DNA from: Erwinia sp. OLFS4
GTDB lineage: Bacteria; Pseudomonadota; Gammaproteobacteria; Enterobacterales; Enterobacteriaceae
Length of the DNA stretch: 64,000 bases
Assembly: GCF_002752165.1 (NCBI RefSeq)
Contig: NZ_MOMB01000001.1
Location: forward strand, 98,022 to 162,021
Reading direction: 5' to 3'
Below the pieces are notes generated by a model. The model did not search any database. It saw only the letters and a list, made by a program, of their open reading frames with translations, and had not been told where the DNA came from. Shown piece after piece: positions 26,199 to 36,469 of this stretch. The first letter of the stretch is position 1. Every line of letters starts with the position of its first letter. A program made the translations under genes and the position numbers.

Positions 26199-26987
26199 AT
26201 GAAAAAATCAGCGTTAGGTGTGGCACTGATCGCCGCCTGCGGACTGTTCGCTGCTGCGTCGACCTCCGCCGCCGAATCCACCGGGACAAAAGATGAAGCT
26301 TCATGGCATAAAGTCACCGGCCCGACCTTCCACGATGCGGCACAGGCGTTCAGTAGTAAGGTTTATTTGCCGCCGCCACCGAAAAAAAACGATCCGCTAT
26401 TTGCGCTGGATATTGCCGAATATAAGGCAGGCTATGCGCTGAAAGGGACACCGCGCTGGAAACAGGCCACGGTTGATGCTGATATGAGCACGCCAAATGT
26501 TGCCCGGATTTTCTCTAAACCTTTGGGTATTACCATTTCGCCAGAAACCACACCGGAACTGTATCGTATTATCGATTTCCTTAACGTTGATGGTGGCGAT
26601 TACGCGCCGGAAACGGCGAAAGTGTTCTACCATCGCGAACGGCCATTCGTTTACTTCAAGCATCACAGCTGCCAGTCACCGGCTGAAGAAGAGTCTCTGC
26701 GCAGCAATGGTTCTTATCCTTCCGGCCATACTACCTACGCCACCGCCATTGCGCTGATACTTTCCCAGCTGCGGCCGGACCACGGCGATCAACTGATTAA
26801 ACGGGCCTGGGAATTTGGCCAGAGTCGTGTAATTTGTGGTGCCCACTGGCAAAGCGATGTTAATGCCGGTCGTGTGGTCGGTGCCGCCGAGTATTCCCGT
26901 CTGCAAAGTCTGCCTAAGTTCCAGCAGGCGATGAAACAGGCGCAGGAAGAAGTCGACAAGCAGATCAAAGAAACCAGCAAATCATAA
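26199..26987 (+). CDS. Class A nonspecific acid phosphatase (PhoN/PhoC type)
   Basis: Periplasmic phosphatase of the PAP2 superfamily that removes phosphate from many organic phosphoesters. The 262-residue product has a signal peptide (1-24, cleavage near SAA). The three-part PAP2 signature is complete: Lys141-x6-Arg148-Pro149, PSGH at 174-177, and Ser209-Arg210-x5-His216-x3-Asp220. GSYPSGHT is typical of class A enzymes. The ATG at 26199 has AAGGA 9 bases upstream; the 30 codons before it lack support. It lies between mrcB and fhuA, which are adjacent in E. coli, so it is accessory here. It has its own terminator-flanked upstream region and a candidate operator. Expression could be phosphate-, PhoP- or carbon-controlled; the sequence does not decide. 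Confidence 0.92.
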   Translation: MKKSALGVALIAACGLFAAASTSAAESTGTKDEASWHKVTGPTFHDAAQAFSSKVYLPPPPKKNDPLFALDIAEYKAGYALKGTPRWKQATVDADMSTPNVARIFSKPLGITISPETTPELYRIIDFLNVDGGDYAPETAKVFYHRERPFVYFKHHSCQSPAEEESLRSNGSYPSGHTTYATAIALILSQLRPDHGDQLIKRAWEFGQSRVICGAHWQSDVNAGRVVGAAEYSRLQSLPKFQQAMKQAQEEVDKQIKETSKS

Positions 26988-27059
26988 TCCCTCCGCTGGT
27001 TCAGCATTGCTGGGCCAGCGTGCGTTTTCCTTACTTCCCCCGATCTTTGTGTATAACGC

Positions 27060-27112
27060 TTGCAGGAAAGATACTGTTCTCATATTATCCAACCATTCTA
27101 ATAATCATTCGC
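27060..27112 (+). promoter_or_regulatory. fhuA promoter with Fur-box-like site
   Basis: TTGCAG (27060-27065), a 17-base spacer and TATTAT (27083-27088) form a good promoter. A site at 27094-27112 matches the 19-base Fur consensus at 13 positions, including the unbroken ATAATCATT, and would cover the transcription start. Iron-bound Fur would therefore repress the operon. Confidence 0.68.
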
Positions 27113-27152
27113 GTTTACGTTTGCAATAACTTACATCAGAGAACAAAAAAAA

Positions 27153-29360
27153 ATGGCTAAGTGGCATACACAAACTCCTTGTTTTACACCCAATACCGCT
27201 AAAAAACCGCTAACATTCCTGATTGCGCTGGCAACCGGCAGTCTGGTGCTGAGTGGCCAGACGTCGGCTGCTGAACAGACCATGACTGTACAGGCGACGG
27301 CGAACGATGCGGCGGCTGAAAACGCCTGGGGACCGGCCGCGACCATTGCTGCCAAGCGCACTGCCACCGCAACCAAAACCGATACGCCGATTGAAAAAAC
27401 ACCGCAGTCGGTATCTGTGGTGACCCGTCAGGAAATGGAGCTGCATAATATCAATACGGTAAAAGACGCGTTTAACTACACGCCCGGCGTGGCGAGTAAT
27501 CGCGGTAGTTCCGATGTTATCGATGCCCTTTCAATACGTGGTTTTAATGATATTAATACCAATCAGTACCTTGATGGACTGAAGCTGCAGAGCGATAACT
27601 ACTCTGAGTTCGCCATTGATCCTTATTTCCTTGAACGTGCTGAAGTTTTGCGCGGACCGGCCTCAGTGCTGTACGGTAAAAGTAACCCCGGTGGTGTGGT
27701 TTCGCTGGTCAGCAAGCGTCCGACGCTGGAAACGCTGCGCGAGGTGCGCTTCCAGATGGGTACCGACAACCTGTTTTCCACCGGCTTTGATTTTGGTGGT
27801 GCGCTGGATGATAACGGCGAATTCTCATATCGCCTGACCGGCCTGGCTCGCGACGCTGAGGCTCAGCAGAAAGCCAATAAAGAAAAACGCTATACCATTG
27901 CCCCTTCCTTCAGCTGGCGCCCGGATGAAAACACCACTTTCACTTTCCTCAGCTATTTCCAGAACGAACCTGAGACCGGCTATTATGGCTGGCTGCCACG
28001 TGAAGGTACCGTGGTGCCATTTGTTGATGCCAACGGTAACCAGCATAAGCTGTCAACCGACTTTGATGATGGTGACGGTAACAAAATCTCCCGTAATACC
28101 AAAATGGTGGGTTACAACTTCGAGCATAACTTTAACGATACCTGGACCGTGCGCCAGAATCTGCGTTATGCCGATCTGAAAACGGATTATTTCACTATCT
28201 ATGGTAATGGCTTTAATGCGGCAACCAGTGAAATCCTGCGCGGTTATGCCAAATCACAAGAGGAACTCAACGAGTTTGCCGTTGACACCCAGGCCCAGGC
28301 CAGGTTTTCTACCGCTGCGCTTGATCATACGCTGTTGATGGGGGTCGATTATCAGCGCACCCGCAACGATATTAATGCGATTTTTGGCACCGCTACGCCG
28401 CTTAGCGCTATCGACCCGCATTATGGCAATAATCAGATGGTAGGAAGTGGCTTTCCTTATCGTTATCTGAATAAACAAGAGCAAACCGGCCTGTATACTC
28501 AGGATCAGATGGAGTGGAATCGCTGGGTGCTGACGCTGGGTGGTCGCTATGACTATGCCATGACTTCAGCGCTGAACCGTACCAGTGAAAGCGAAACGAA
28601 AAACCATGATCAGGCTTTTACCTGGCGCGGTGGTTTGAATTACGTGTTTGATAACGGTATCGCGCCTTACTTCAGCTATAGCGAGTCCTTTATTCCAACG
28701 CCGGGTACCACGGCTGCCGGTCAGCCCTTTGACCCTTCACGGGCTAAACAGTATGAAGCCGGGGTAAAATATGTGCCGAAAGATCGTCCGATTGTTATCA
28801 CCGGGGCACTGTTTCAGCTGACTAAAGATAAGAACCTGACCACCGATCCGGCGAATTCCGGCTTTAACGTGCAGAGCGGTGAAATTCGCTCGCGGGGCAT
28901 TGAGCTGGAAGCCAAAGCGGCATTAACCGCGAACGTTAACATGGTGGCGTCTTATACCTATACCGATGCGGTTTATACGCATGATACGAAGTATCAGGAT
29001 CGCACGCCGGTGCAGGTGCCTAAACATATGGCCTCGTTGTGGACAGATTACACCTTTCATGAAACCGCGCTGTCTGGCCTGACCTTTGGGGCAGGGGTGC
29101 GCTATGTTGGTGAAAGTCAGGGGCTGTATCAGTTCCAGAGCGGCGCTGAGCAGAATCAGAACTTTGCCGTCGCCGGCTATACCACCGTCGATGCGCTGGT
29201 TAAATATGATCTCGGCCGTTTTGGTCTGCCTGGCTCGTCAATTGGTGTTAATGTCAATAACCTGCTGAACCGTGAATATGTTGCCAGCTGCTATCATGAG
29301 TATGATTGCTACTGGGGACACGATCGTCAGATTATTGGTACCGCGACTTTCCGTTTCTGA
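27153..29360 (+). CDS. fhuA: TonB-dependent ferrichrome receptor FhuA
   Basis: Outer membrane receptor that imports ferrichrome-type hydroxamate siderophores; in E. coli also the port for phages T1/T5/phi80 and colicin M. It has 735 residues (E. coli 747). A signal peptide (to about residue 40) precedes a TonB-box-like segment (QTMTVQA), a plug domain (about 65-190) with the shared [10 protein letters not shown] and ERAEVLRGPASVLYGKSNPGG, and a 22-strand barrel ending in aromatic Phe (ATFRF). A C-terminal Cys pair around YVASCYHEYDCYWG is kept as in E. coli. The closest relative is clearly FhuA, although loops differ, for example around 28190-28260, so ligand or phage range may differ. First gene of fhuACDB. 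Confidence 0.95.
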   Translation: MAKWHTQTPCFTPNTAKKPLTFLIALATGSLVLSGQTSAAEQTMTVQATANDAAAENAWGPAATIAAKRTATATKTDTPIEKTPQSVSVVTRQEMELHNINTVKDAFNYTPGVASNRGSSDVIDALSIRGFNDINTNQYLDGLKLQSDNYSEFAIDPYFLERAEVLRGPASVLYGKSNPGGVVSLVSKRPTLETLREVRFQMGTDNLFSTGFDFGGALDDNGEFSYRLTGLARDAEAQQKANKEKRYTIAPSFSWRPDENTTFTFLSYFQNEPETGYYGWLPREGTVVPFVDANGNQHKLSTDFDDGDGNKISRNTKMVGYNFEHNFNDTWTVRQNLRYADLKTDYFTIYGNGFNAATSEILRGYAKSQEELNEFAVDTQAQARFSTAALDHTLLMGVDYQRTRNDINAIFGTATPLSAIDPHYGNNQMVGSGFPYRYLNKQEQTGLYTQDQMEWNRWVLTLGGRYDYAMTSALNRTSESETKNHDQAFTWRGGLNYVFDNGIAPYFSYSESFIPTPGTTAAGQPFDPSRAKQYEAGVKYVPKDRPIVITGALFQLTKDKNLTTDPANSGFNVQSGEIRSRGIELEAKAALTANVNMVASYTYTDAVYTHDTKYQDRTPVQVPKHMASLWTDYTFHETALSGLTFGAGVRYVGESQGLYQFQSGAEQNQNFAVAGYTTVDALVKYDLGRFGLPGSSIGVNVNNLLNREYVASCYHEYDCYWGHDRQIIGTATFRF

Positions 29361-29368
29361 TGTAAAAC

Positions 29369-29390
29369 CGGGCGCGCAGTGGTGCGCCCG
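29369..29390 (+). other. Hairpin between fhuA and fhuC
   Basis: GGGCGC and GCGCCC form a stem in the short gap after the fhuA stop codon, without a T-tract. Such an intercistronic structure could set the fhuA to fhuCDB ratio by protecting upstream mRNA or by partial termination. Confidence 0.4.
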
Positions 29391-29397
29391 TCGACAG

Positions 29398-30201
29398 ATG
29401 ATAACCATGCCACAACAATGTGTTCAGGACACCACTTTTACCCTCGATCGGGCCGGTTTCAGTGTACCCGGTCGTATCTTGCTGCATCCGCTGTCTGTTA
29501 CTTTTCTCGCCGGGCAGGTATGTGGACTGATTGGACATAACGGATCGGGCAAATCAACGCTGCTGAAAATGCTCGGTCGCCACCATGCGGCCACCTGCGG
29601 GGAAATCCGGCTAAATCAGACGCCGCTCAGTGCCTGGCGCAGTAAGGCGTTTGCCCGTGAGGTTGCTTATCTGCCGCAGCAATTGCCTGCGGCAGAAGGG
29701 ATGACGGTACGTGAGCTGGTAGCTATCGGGCGCTACCCCTGGCATGGTGCGCTCGGACGCTATAGCCTGGACGATCGCCAGCACGTAGAGGAAGCAATTG
29801 CACTGGTGGGATTGCAACCGCTGGCGCAACGGCTGGTCGACAGTCTGTCCGGTGGCGAACGTCAGCGCGCCTGGCTGGCTATGCTGGTCGCGCAGAACAG
29901 CCGTTGCCTGCTGCTGGATGAACCGACCTCGGCGCTCGACATTGCCCATCAGGTGGAGGTGCTGGCGCTGATACAGCGTCTGAGTCATCAGCGCGGATTA
30001 ACGGTTATTGTGGTGCTACACGATATTAATATGGCGGCCCGTTATTGTGATCAGCTGTTGGCGTTGCGCGGCGGTAACCTGATCGCCCAGGGCCCGCCGG
30101 GTGACATTATGACCACCGGGGTGCTGGGTGAAATTTACGGCATCCCTATGGGTATATTGCCGCATCCTAATCAGGGTGCCCCCGTCAGTTTTGTTTACTG
30201 A
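29398..30201 (+). CDS. fhuC: Ferrichrome ABC transporter ATP-binding protein
   Basis: ATPase that powers uptake of iron hydroxamates across the inner membrane with FhuB. The Walker A motif is GHNGSGKST, the signature LSGGERQRAWLAML, Walker B CLLLDEPTSALD, and the switch His is in LHDINMA. The C-terminus PVSFVY equals E. coli. Two in-frame ATG codons (29398 and 29407) are possible, giving 267 or 264 residues; neither has a strong ribosome binding site. An even longer frame overlapping fhuA is unlikely. The next gene fhuD starts 16 bases after the stop. Confidence 0.96.
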   Translation: MITMPQQCVQDTTFTLDRAGFSVPGRILLHPLSVTFLAGQVCGLIGHNGSGKSTLLKMLGRHHAATCGEIRLNQTPLSAWRSKAFAREVAYLPQQLPAAEGMTVRELVAIGRYPWHGALGRYSLDDRQHVEEAIALVGLQPLAQRLVDSLSGGERQRAWLAMLVAQNSRCLLLDEPTSALDIAHQVEVLALIQRLSHQRGLTVIVVLHDINMAARYCDQLLALRGGNLIAQGPPGDIMTTGVLGEIYGIPMGILPHPNQGAPVSFVY

Positions 30202-30217
30202 GTGACAGGATGTTGTG

Positions 30218-31108
30218 ATGCCGGATTCATTTCGCCGCCGTTTTATCACCGCGCTGGCTTGTTCTCCTCTGTTATATCACTTGCCACTGGACGCGGCAGC
30301 CACGCCGCCGACGGTTGATATCAGCCGCATTGTGGCGCTGGAATGGCTGCCGGTGGAGCTGTTGCTGACGCTGGGTGTCACACCTTATGCCGTGGCCGAA
30401 ATGGCTGGCTACCGCGCCTGGGTTGCCGACCCGGTTATCCCGCAAGGATGCATTGAGGTTGGTTTGCGTACCGAACCTAATATGGAGCTGATTACCGAAC
30501 TGCAACCCTCGCTGATTTTGCATTCACAGGGGTACGGTCCGGCAAAATCGATGCTGACGCCGATTGCGCCCTCTCTGGCTTTTCCTTTTAATGATGGTCG
30601 CGGCAAGCCACTCTTAACCGCACGGACTTCATTGATGACGCTGGCCGGGTACATTGGCCGGGAATCTCAGGCACAACAGCATCTTGCGGCGCTGGATACC
30701 CTGCTCAGCCAGTTACGCCACAAGCTGGCCGGTCGGGTAACGCGACCGCTATTGTTAATGTCGTTACTTGACGATCAGCATGCACTGGTTTTCGGGCGTG
30801 GCAGCCTGTTTCTTGACGTAATGCAGGCGCTGGAACTGCCTAACGCCTGGCAGGGCGAAACCAACTTCTGGGGCAGTGCGGTGATTGGCATTGAGCGTCT
30901 GGCTGACCTGCCGGAGGTTGACGCACTGTGCTTTGCCCATGCCGACGACGCGACAATGCAACGCCTCAGCCAGACGCCGTTATGGCAGGCGATGCCTTTT
31001 GTACGGGCCGGGCGCTTTAAGCGCATTCCTGCCGTGTGGTTTTATGGCGCAACCTGGTCTGCGATGCGTTTTTGTCACTTGCTGAATCAGGCGCTGGAGG
31101 CGGCATGA
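30218..31108 (+). CDS. fhuD: Periplasmic hydroxamate siderophore-binding protein
   Basis: Carries ferric hydroxamates from the outer membrane receptor to FhuB. It has 296 residues (E. coli 296). The N-terminus SFRRRFITALA resembles a twin-arginine export signal. The helical-backbone binding-protein fold (TroA-like) is supported by the conserved segments VALEWLPVELLLTLGV and VGLRTEPNMELI. The ATG at 30218 is 6 bases after CAGGA; a GTG 3 bases upstream is an alternative. It overlaps fhuB by 4 bases. Confidence 0.96.
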   Translation: MPDSFRRRFITALACSPLLYHLPLDAAATPPTVDISRIVALEWLPVELLLTLGVTPYAVAEMAGYRAWVADPVIPQGCIEVGLRTEPNMELITELQPSLILHSQGYGPAKSMLTPIAPSLAFPFNDGRGKPLLTARTSLMTLAGYIGRESQAQQHLAALDTLLSQLRHKLAGRVTRPLLLMSLLDDQHALVFGRGSLFLDVMQALELPNAWQGETNFWGSAVIGIERLADLPEVDALCFAHADDATMQRLSQTPLWQAMPFVRAGRFKRIPAVWFYGATWSAMRFCHLLNQALEAA

Positions 31109-33078
31109 AAGGTGATTACCGCACCGGCTTACTGACACTGCTGCTGTTGCTGATGCTGGCGCTGTGGTTAACAATATATAACTTTCACGTCCATTTACCC
31201 TTTAGTCAGTGGCGCCAGGCAGTTAGCCAGCCCGATAACCAGCAGATTAGCCAGATGGTATTTCATTTTAGTTTGTTACCACGGCTGGCCATGTCGCTAC
31301 TGGTGGGGGCGGGACTGGGTCTGGCTGGGTTGCTGTTTCAGCAGGTGTTACGTAATCCGCTGGCGGAGCCGACTACCCTCGGGGTCTCTGCCGGCGCTCA
31401 GCTGGGTCTGACGGTGGCGACATTGTGGGGCGGTGGGCTGATTGCGCCCTCAATCGCAGCGTTACTGGGGGCACTGTTACTCGGCGCGCTGGTATTTGGC
31501 GTCGCCTGGGGAAAACGCCTGTCGCCGGTGACATTAATTCTTGCCGGGCTGGTGCTTTCTCTATATTGCGGGGCGGTTAACCAGCTGATTGGTCTGTTTT
31601 ATCATGAACGTTTGCAAAGCGTGCTGTTGTGGGGAACCGGTACCCTGAACCAGATGGACTGGCAGGGGGTGAACTCGCTGTGGCCCCGGGTAGTTATTTG
31701 CTTTGTGCTGGCATTGTTACTGCGACGGCCGCTGATGTTGATGAGTCTGGATGACGGCGTGGCAAAAAATCTCGGCCTGGCTTTGTCGCTGGTGCGCATC
31801 ATGACGCTGACGCTGGCGATTGTACTGAGTGCCCAACTGGTTAATGCCGTCGGTATTATCGGATTTATTGCTCTGTTTGCCCCGTTACTGGCAAAATTGC
31901 TCGGTGGCCGGCGCCTGCTGAGCCGTATGTTACTGACGCCGCTGATTGGTGCGATTATCTTATGGCTGGCCGACCAGTGTGTCATCTGGCTGACAGATAA
32001 CTGGCGGGAACTGTCCACCGGTACGTTGACAGCGATTATTGGCGCGCCGCTATTGCTGTGGCTGTTACCCCGTTTGCACAGCGGTATGGCTCCGCCCCCG
32101 CTGGATCAGCACAATAGCATGATGCCTGAGCGTCACGCGCTAGTGCGCTGGGCAGGGGTGATGCTGATACTACTGATTATCATGCTGGTGGTCGCCCTCA
32201 GTGTTGGTCGTGGTGCACAGGGCTGGCTGTGGGCCAGCGGTGAACTCTGGCAGCAGCTGCTGCCCTGGCGGTTTCCACGTACCCTGGCGGCGCTTTCTGC
32301 CGGTGCCATGCTGGCGGTAGCCAGTTGCATGGTTCAGCGTCTGACCGCGAATCCGATGGCCAGCCCGGAAGTGCTGGGGATCAGTTCTGGGGCGACCTTT
32401 GGCGTGGTTGTTATGCTGTTTCTGGTGCCTGGCGATGCTTTTGTCTGGTTGTTCAGCGCGGGCAGTCTGGGGGCGGCTGTTACGCTGTTTATTATCCTGC
32501 TGGTGGCGGCGCGGGGTGAATTTTCGCCAACCCGGATGCTGCTAGCCGGCATGGGCCTGAGTACCGCATTCAGCACCCTGCTGGTGTTATTTCTGGCAAG
32601 CGGCGATCCGCGGATGGCGGTGCTGATGACCTGGATTGCTGGTTCCACTTATAGCGTCACGCTGTCGCAGGCGCTGCATACCGCCGCGGTTGCCCTGATC
32701 CTGATCGCCCTGGCGCCGTTATGTCGCCGCTGGTTAATGATACTGCCACTTGGCAGCGTCACGGCCCGGGCGCTTGGTATTGCGCTGACACCAAGCCGGA
32801 TAACAATTTTATTGCTGGTGGCGATGCTCACCGCCGCGGCAACCCTGACGGTCGGTCCCTTAAGCTTTATTGGTCTGATGGCTCCACATATGGCGCGGAT
32901 GATGGGATTCCGCCGCACTCTGCCGCAGCTGGTGATCGCAACCTTACTGGGTTGCGGGCTGATGATTCTGGCTGACTGGTGTGGACGTATGGTGATTTTT
33001 CCGGCGCAGGTCCCGGCCGGTCTGCTGGCAACCTTTATCGGCGCGCCTTATTTTGTCTGGTTATTGCGCCGATCCTGA
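31105..33078 (+). CDS. fhuB: Ferric hydroxamate ABC permease FhuB
   Basis: Inner membrane channel of the Fhu system, a fused duplicate of two BtuC-like halves with about 20 membrane segments in 657 residues (E. coli 660). Each half has the family pattern: RLAMSLLVGAGLGLAG with NPLAEPTTLG in the first, and RTLAALSAGAMLAVA with NPMASPEVLG in the second. EAA-like loops follow as GIIGFIALFAP and GPLSFIGLMAPH. The start overlaps the fhuD stop (ATGA). It ends the operon, convergent with hemL. Confidence 0.97.
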   Translation: MKGDYRTGLLTLLLLLMLALWLTIYNFHVHLPFSQWRQAVSQPDNQQISQMVFHFSLLPRLAMSLLVGAGLGLAGLLFQQVLRNPLAEPTTLGVSAGAQLGLTVATLWGGGLIAPSIAALLGALLLGALVFGVAWGKRLSPVTLILAGLVLSLYCGAVNQLIGLFYHERLQSVLLWGTGTLNQMDWQGVNSLWPRVVICFVLALLLRRPLMLMSLDDGVAKNLGLALSLVRIMTLTLAIVLSAQLVNAVGIIGFIALFAPLLAKLLGGRRLLSRMLLTPLIGAIILWLADQCVIWLTDNWRELSTGTLTAIIGAPLLLWLLPRLHSGMAPPPLDQHNSMMPERHALVRWAGVMLILLIIMLVVALSVGRGAQGWLWASGELWQQLLPWRFPRTLAALSAGAMLAVASCMVQRLTANPMASPEVLGISSGATFGVVVMLFLVPGDAFVWLFSAGSLGAAVTLFIILLVAARGEFSPTRMLLAGMGLSTAFSTLLVLFLASGDPRMAVLMTWIAGSTYSVTLSQALHTAAVALILIALAPLCRRWLMILPLGSVTARALGIALTPSRITILLLVAMLTAAATLTVGPLSFIGLMAPHMARMMGFRRTLPQLVIATLLGCGLMILADWCGRMVIFPAQVPAGLLATFIGAPYFVWLLRRS

Positions 33079-33174
33079 ATCTGCTGGCCGATGGATGCGG
33101 ATTTAGCGGCGGGCATAAGCAAGACTCCGGGAGAGCAGCGCATAACCGACGGCTTCCCCGGTGCCGTCAGGCCG

Positions 33175-34458
33175 CTATTTTAGACGGGAAAATACCCGGC
33201 GGGCGGCATCAATGGTGTGATTAATGTCCTGCGCGCTGTGCGCCACCGACATGAAACCGGCTTCATAGGCTGATGGCGCAAAATACACCCCTTCTTCCAG
33301 CATCAGATGGAAGAAACGTTTAAAGCGCTCCTGGTCACAGCGGGTGACGTCTGCATAGCAGGTGACGCGTGGCGCATCGGTGAAAAACAGACCGAACATG
33401 CCGCCCACATTGTTCACCACTAACGGAATAGCCTGCTCTTTTGCCGCATCCAGCAGGCCTTGTGCCAGCTGATTAGTCAGTGCTGTCAGGGTTTCATGCA
33501 CGCCGGTGCGGGCAATTTCGCTCAGGCAGGCGTGGCCGGCCGCCATGGCGATCGGATTACCGGAAAGGGTTCCCGCCTGATAGACCGGACCGGTGGGCGC
33601 CAGCGCCATCATGACATCACGCCGGCCGCCAAAGGCTCCGACCGGCATGCCGCCGCCAATGATTTTGCCAAGGCAGGTCAGGTCGGGAATGACATCATAG
33701 TAAGCCTGAGCCCCGCCAAGGGCGACGCGAAAACCGGTCATGACTTCATCAATAATCAGCAGTGCACCGAATTCGTCACACAGGCTGCGCAGGCCGGGTA
33801 AAAAAGTCGGTTCGGGCAGGATACAATTCATGTTGCCGGCAACCGGTTCGACGATAATACAGGCAATGTCCTGCGGATAGCGCGCAAAGGCGGCCCGAAC
33901 CGAATCCAGATCGTTATAGGTACAGGTCAGCGTATGTTTGGCGAAATCTGCTGGCACGCCGGGCGAGTCAGGCTGGCCAAGTGTCAGGGCGCCGGAGCCA
34001 GCCTTCACCAGCAGATGATCGGCATGGCCGTGGTAGCAGCCTTCAAATTTAATCAGCTTATCCCGTCCGGTAAAGCCGCGCGCCAGACGGATAGCGCTCA
34101 TGGTGGCCTCGGTCCCTGAGTTAACCATACGCACCATATCCATGCTGGTTATCAGTCCGGTCACCAGATCGGCCATGGCAACTTCAATGGCCGTCGGGGC
34201 ACCAAAACTCAGGCCGTTTTCGGCGGCTTTAATGACCGCATTGCGGATGGCAGGGTGATTATGGCCCAGCACCATCGGACCCCAGGAGCCAACATAGTCG
34301 ATGTAAGCTTTGCCGTCGACATCATACAGATAAGCGCCGTCCGCCCGTTCAATAAACAGCGGCGTGCCGCCAACGCCGGTGAAAGCACGCACCGGTGAGT
34401 TGACGCCGCCGGGAATGAGTTGTTGCGCCTGGGCGAACAGGTTTTCTGACTTACTCAT
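33175..34458 (-). CDS. hemL: Glutamate-1-semialdehyde 2,1-aminomutase
   Basis: PLP enzyme that turns glutamate-1-semialdehyde into 5-aminolevulinate for heme synthesis. It has 427 residues (E. coli 426). PLP-Lys is Lys265 in [11 protein letters not shown]; the upstream [10 protein letters not shown] is the cofactor-binding Asp motif. The ATG at 34458 gives the family start MSKSENLF and has a short AGGAGTGATT site. The 29-codon upstream extension is not supported. Convergent with fhuB and divergent from clcA. Confidence 0.98.
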   Translation of the reverse strand: MSKSENLFAQAQQLIPGGVNSPVRAFTGVGGTPLFIERADGAYLYDVDGKAYIDYVGSWGPMVLGHNHPAIRNAVIKAAENGLSFGAPTAIEVAMADLVTGLITSMDMVRMVNSGTEATMSAIRLARGFTGRDKLIKFEGCYHGHADHLLVKAGSGALTLGQPDSPGVPADFAKHTLTCTYNDLDSVRAAFARYPQDIACIIVEPVAGNMNCILPEPTFLPGLRSLCDEFGALLIIDEVMTGFRVALGGAQAYYDVIPDLTCLGKIIGGGMPVGAFGGRRDVMMALAPTGPVYQAGTLSGNPIAMAAGHACLSEIARTGVHETLTALTNQLAQGLLDAAKEQAIPLVVNNVGGMFGLFFTDAPRVTCYADVTRCDQERFKRFFHLMLEEGVYFAPSAYEAGFMSVAHSAQDINHTIDAARRVFSRLK

Positions 34459-34623
34459 GGAATCACTCCTGAATCCGAAAAGGAATATGTGGTTTATTCT
34501 AAGAAAAGTCGCGGGGTGGGGGAAGGTTTGCCGCAATAACGGCACGTTTTAATAAAGATTGTGCTGAACTTTTGCCCTTTTCATCGTTATGATGCCGGGA
34601 GTAAAGTCATTAGCCGCTTAATT

Positions 34624-36063
34624 ATGAATCCTGAAAAACAAGCAGAAGAGAGCCAGCAGGCAGCGCTACGGGGTCGCAGCGACTTTCTTCGTAAGGTGTT
34701 GCGCCGCGATCGCACGCCGGTAAACGTATTGCTGCTGGCCGCGCTGGTTGGGGTGCTCGCCGGGTTGCTCGGGGTCGCTTTTGAGAAAGCCGTCAGCATG
34801 ATTATCGCCTGGCGTCTGGGCATATTGTCACCCGGGGCATCGTGGCTGGCACTGCGTTATCCGCTGGCGGTGATGTTGTCAGCTCTGCTGGCACTTATTG
34901 GTTACTGGCTGGTACGACGCTTTGCGCCGGAAGCCAGCGGGTCGGGTATTCCTGAAATTGAAGGCGCGCTGGAAGAGCTGCGGCCGGTGCGCTGGTGGCG
35001 GGTCATTCCGGTGAAATTTATCGGCGGTCTGGGGACGCTTGGCGCCGGTATGGTGCTTGGCCGCGAAGGTCCCACCGTCCAGATGGGGGGGAACCTCGGT
35101 CGCATGGTGGTGGATATCTTTCGTATCCAGCATGCGGAAACCCGCCATACGCTGCTGGCAACCGGTGCTGCTGCTGGCCTTTCAGCCGCCTTTAACGCGC
35201 CGCTGGCCGGTATTCTGTTTATCATCGAAGAGATGCGTTTGCAGTTTCGTTACAGCCTGATTTCTATTAAGGCTGTTTTTCTTGGCGTGGTGATGTCCTG
35301 CATCGTTTATCGCTTGTTCAACGGTGCTGGTGCGGTGATTGCCGTCGGGCGACTGGGGGATGTGTCGATAAAATCCCTCTGGCTTTATCTGCTGCTGGGT
35401 TTATTGTTTGGCGCGCTTGGCGTTGGTTTCAACGCGCTGGTGTGCCGGATTCAGGATCGTTTTTTGTCGTTTCACAGTCGCGGAATGCGCTATACCTTAC
35501 TCAGCGGGGCGCTGCTGGGCGGGTTGTGTGGTCTGCTTGGCATGATTGAACCGGAAGCGGCCGGTGGCGGTTTTAATCTGATCCCGCTGGCGGTTGCCGG
35601 TCATTACACCCTTGGCACACTGTTGTTTATTTTTATCTCGCGTGTCGTAACCACGCTGCTGTGTTTTTGTTCCGGTGCGCCGGGCGGTATTTTTGCGCCG
35701 ATGCTGGCACTGGGTACCCTGGCAGGCACCGCTTTTGGCATGGCCTGTAGCGCGTTGTTACCCAGCTGGTCGCTGGATGCGGGTACTTTTGCCATCGCCG
35801 GAATGGGTGCGTTGTTTGCGGCATCGGTACGCGCGCCGTTAACCGGTATCCTGCTGGTACTGGAAATGAGTGATAACTATCAGCTGATTTTGCCGATGAT
35901 CATTACCTGCTTTGGTGCCACGCTGGTTGCACAGTTTTGCGGTGGACAGCCACTGTATTCGACGCTGCTGGCACGTACGCTTGCCAGACAGCAACCGCAG
36001 ACGACCACCGCACAGGCTGCTTATTCTGCTCCACGATCAAACTTGCCAGCACAGGATGGGTAG
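34624..36063 (+). CDS. clcA: H+/Cl- exchange transporter ClcA
   Basis: CLC-family antiporter (2 Cl- for 1 H+) of the inner membrane; helps survival of extreme acid in E. coli. From the ATG at 34624 it has 479 residues and key residues fall at the same numbers as in E. coli ClcA: Ser107 (GSGIPE), Glu148 (GREGP) and Glu203 (IIEEM); this supports the start even though its ribosome binding site is poor. The chloride-binding Tyr is in [11 protein letters not shown], and GGIFAP is intact. About 18 helices are expected. It precedes erpA by 54 bases. Confidence 0.96.
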   Translation: MNPEKQAEESQQAALRGRSDFLRKVLRRDRTPVNVLLLAALVGVLAGLLGVAFEKAVSMIIAWRLGILSPGASWLALRYPLAVMLSALLALIGYWLVRRFAPEASGSGIPEIEGALEELRPVRWWRVIPVKFIGGLGTLGAGMVLGREGPTVQMGGNLGRMVVDIFRIQHAETRHTLLATGAAAGLSAAFNAPLAGILFIIEEMRLQFRYSLISIKAVFLGVVMSCIVYRLFNGAGAVIAVGRLGDVSIKSLWLYLLLGLLFGALGVGFNALVCRIQDRFLSFHSRGMRYTLLSGALLGGLCGLLGMIEPEAAGGGFNLIPLAVAGHYTLGTLLFIFISRVVTTLLCFCSGAPGGIFAPMLALGTLAGTAFGMACSALLPSWSLDAGTFAIAGMGALFAASVRAPLTGILLVLEMSDNYQLILPMIITCFGATLVAQFCGGQPLYSTLLARTLARQQPQTTTAQAAYSAPRSNLPAQDG

Positions 36064-36117
36064 CAGATAATAAACCTATGATGGTGGCACTGCGACCTGA
36101 GTAGACTGGAGTAAGAT

Positions 36118-36462
36118 ATGAGTGACGATGTAGCGCTGCCGCTGGAATTTACCGAAGCAGCGGCAAAAAAAGTCAAAAATCTGATTGCTGATGAAGACAA
36201 TCCTGCACTGAAATTACGGGTTTATATTACCGGTGGTGGTTGCAGCGGCTTTCAGTACGGTTTTACTTTTGACGACCAGATTAACGACGGCGATATGACC
36301 ATTGAAAAAGCCGGCGTGGCGCTGGTTGTTGATCCGATGAGTCTGCAGTACCTGGTCGGTGGGGCGGTAGATTATACCGAGGGTCTGGAAGGCTCGCGTT
36401 TTATCGTAACCAATCCGAACGCCAAGAGTACCTGCGGCTGCGGTTCTTCTTTCAGCATCTGA
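36118..36462 (+). CDS. erpA: Iron-sulfur cluster insertion protein ErpA
   Basis: A-type carrier that delivers [4Fe-4S] clusters to targets such as the isoprenoid enzymes IspG and IspH. It has 114 residues, exactly the E. coli length. Ligand cysteines are Cys42 (GGGCSGF) and Cys106/Cys108 (STCGCGSSF). GGAGTAAG lies 4-6 bases before the ATG. A GC-rich hairpin follows at 36470-36493. In E. coli yadS and btuF come next; both are missing here. Confidence 0.98.
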   Translation: MSDDVALPLEFTEAAAKKVKNLIADEDNPALKLRVYITGGGCSGFQYGFTFDDQINDGDMTIEKAGVALVVDPMSLQYLVGGAVDYTEGLEGSRFIVTNPNAKSTCGCGSSFSI

Positions 36463-36469
36463 ACACTCT

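Noticed and set aside
33148-33168. Stem between fhuB and hemL as terminator
   Set aside because: Only a 6-bp stem with a 9-base loop and no T-tract directly after.
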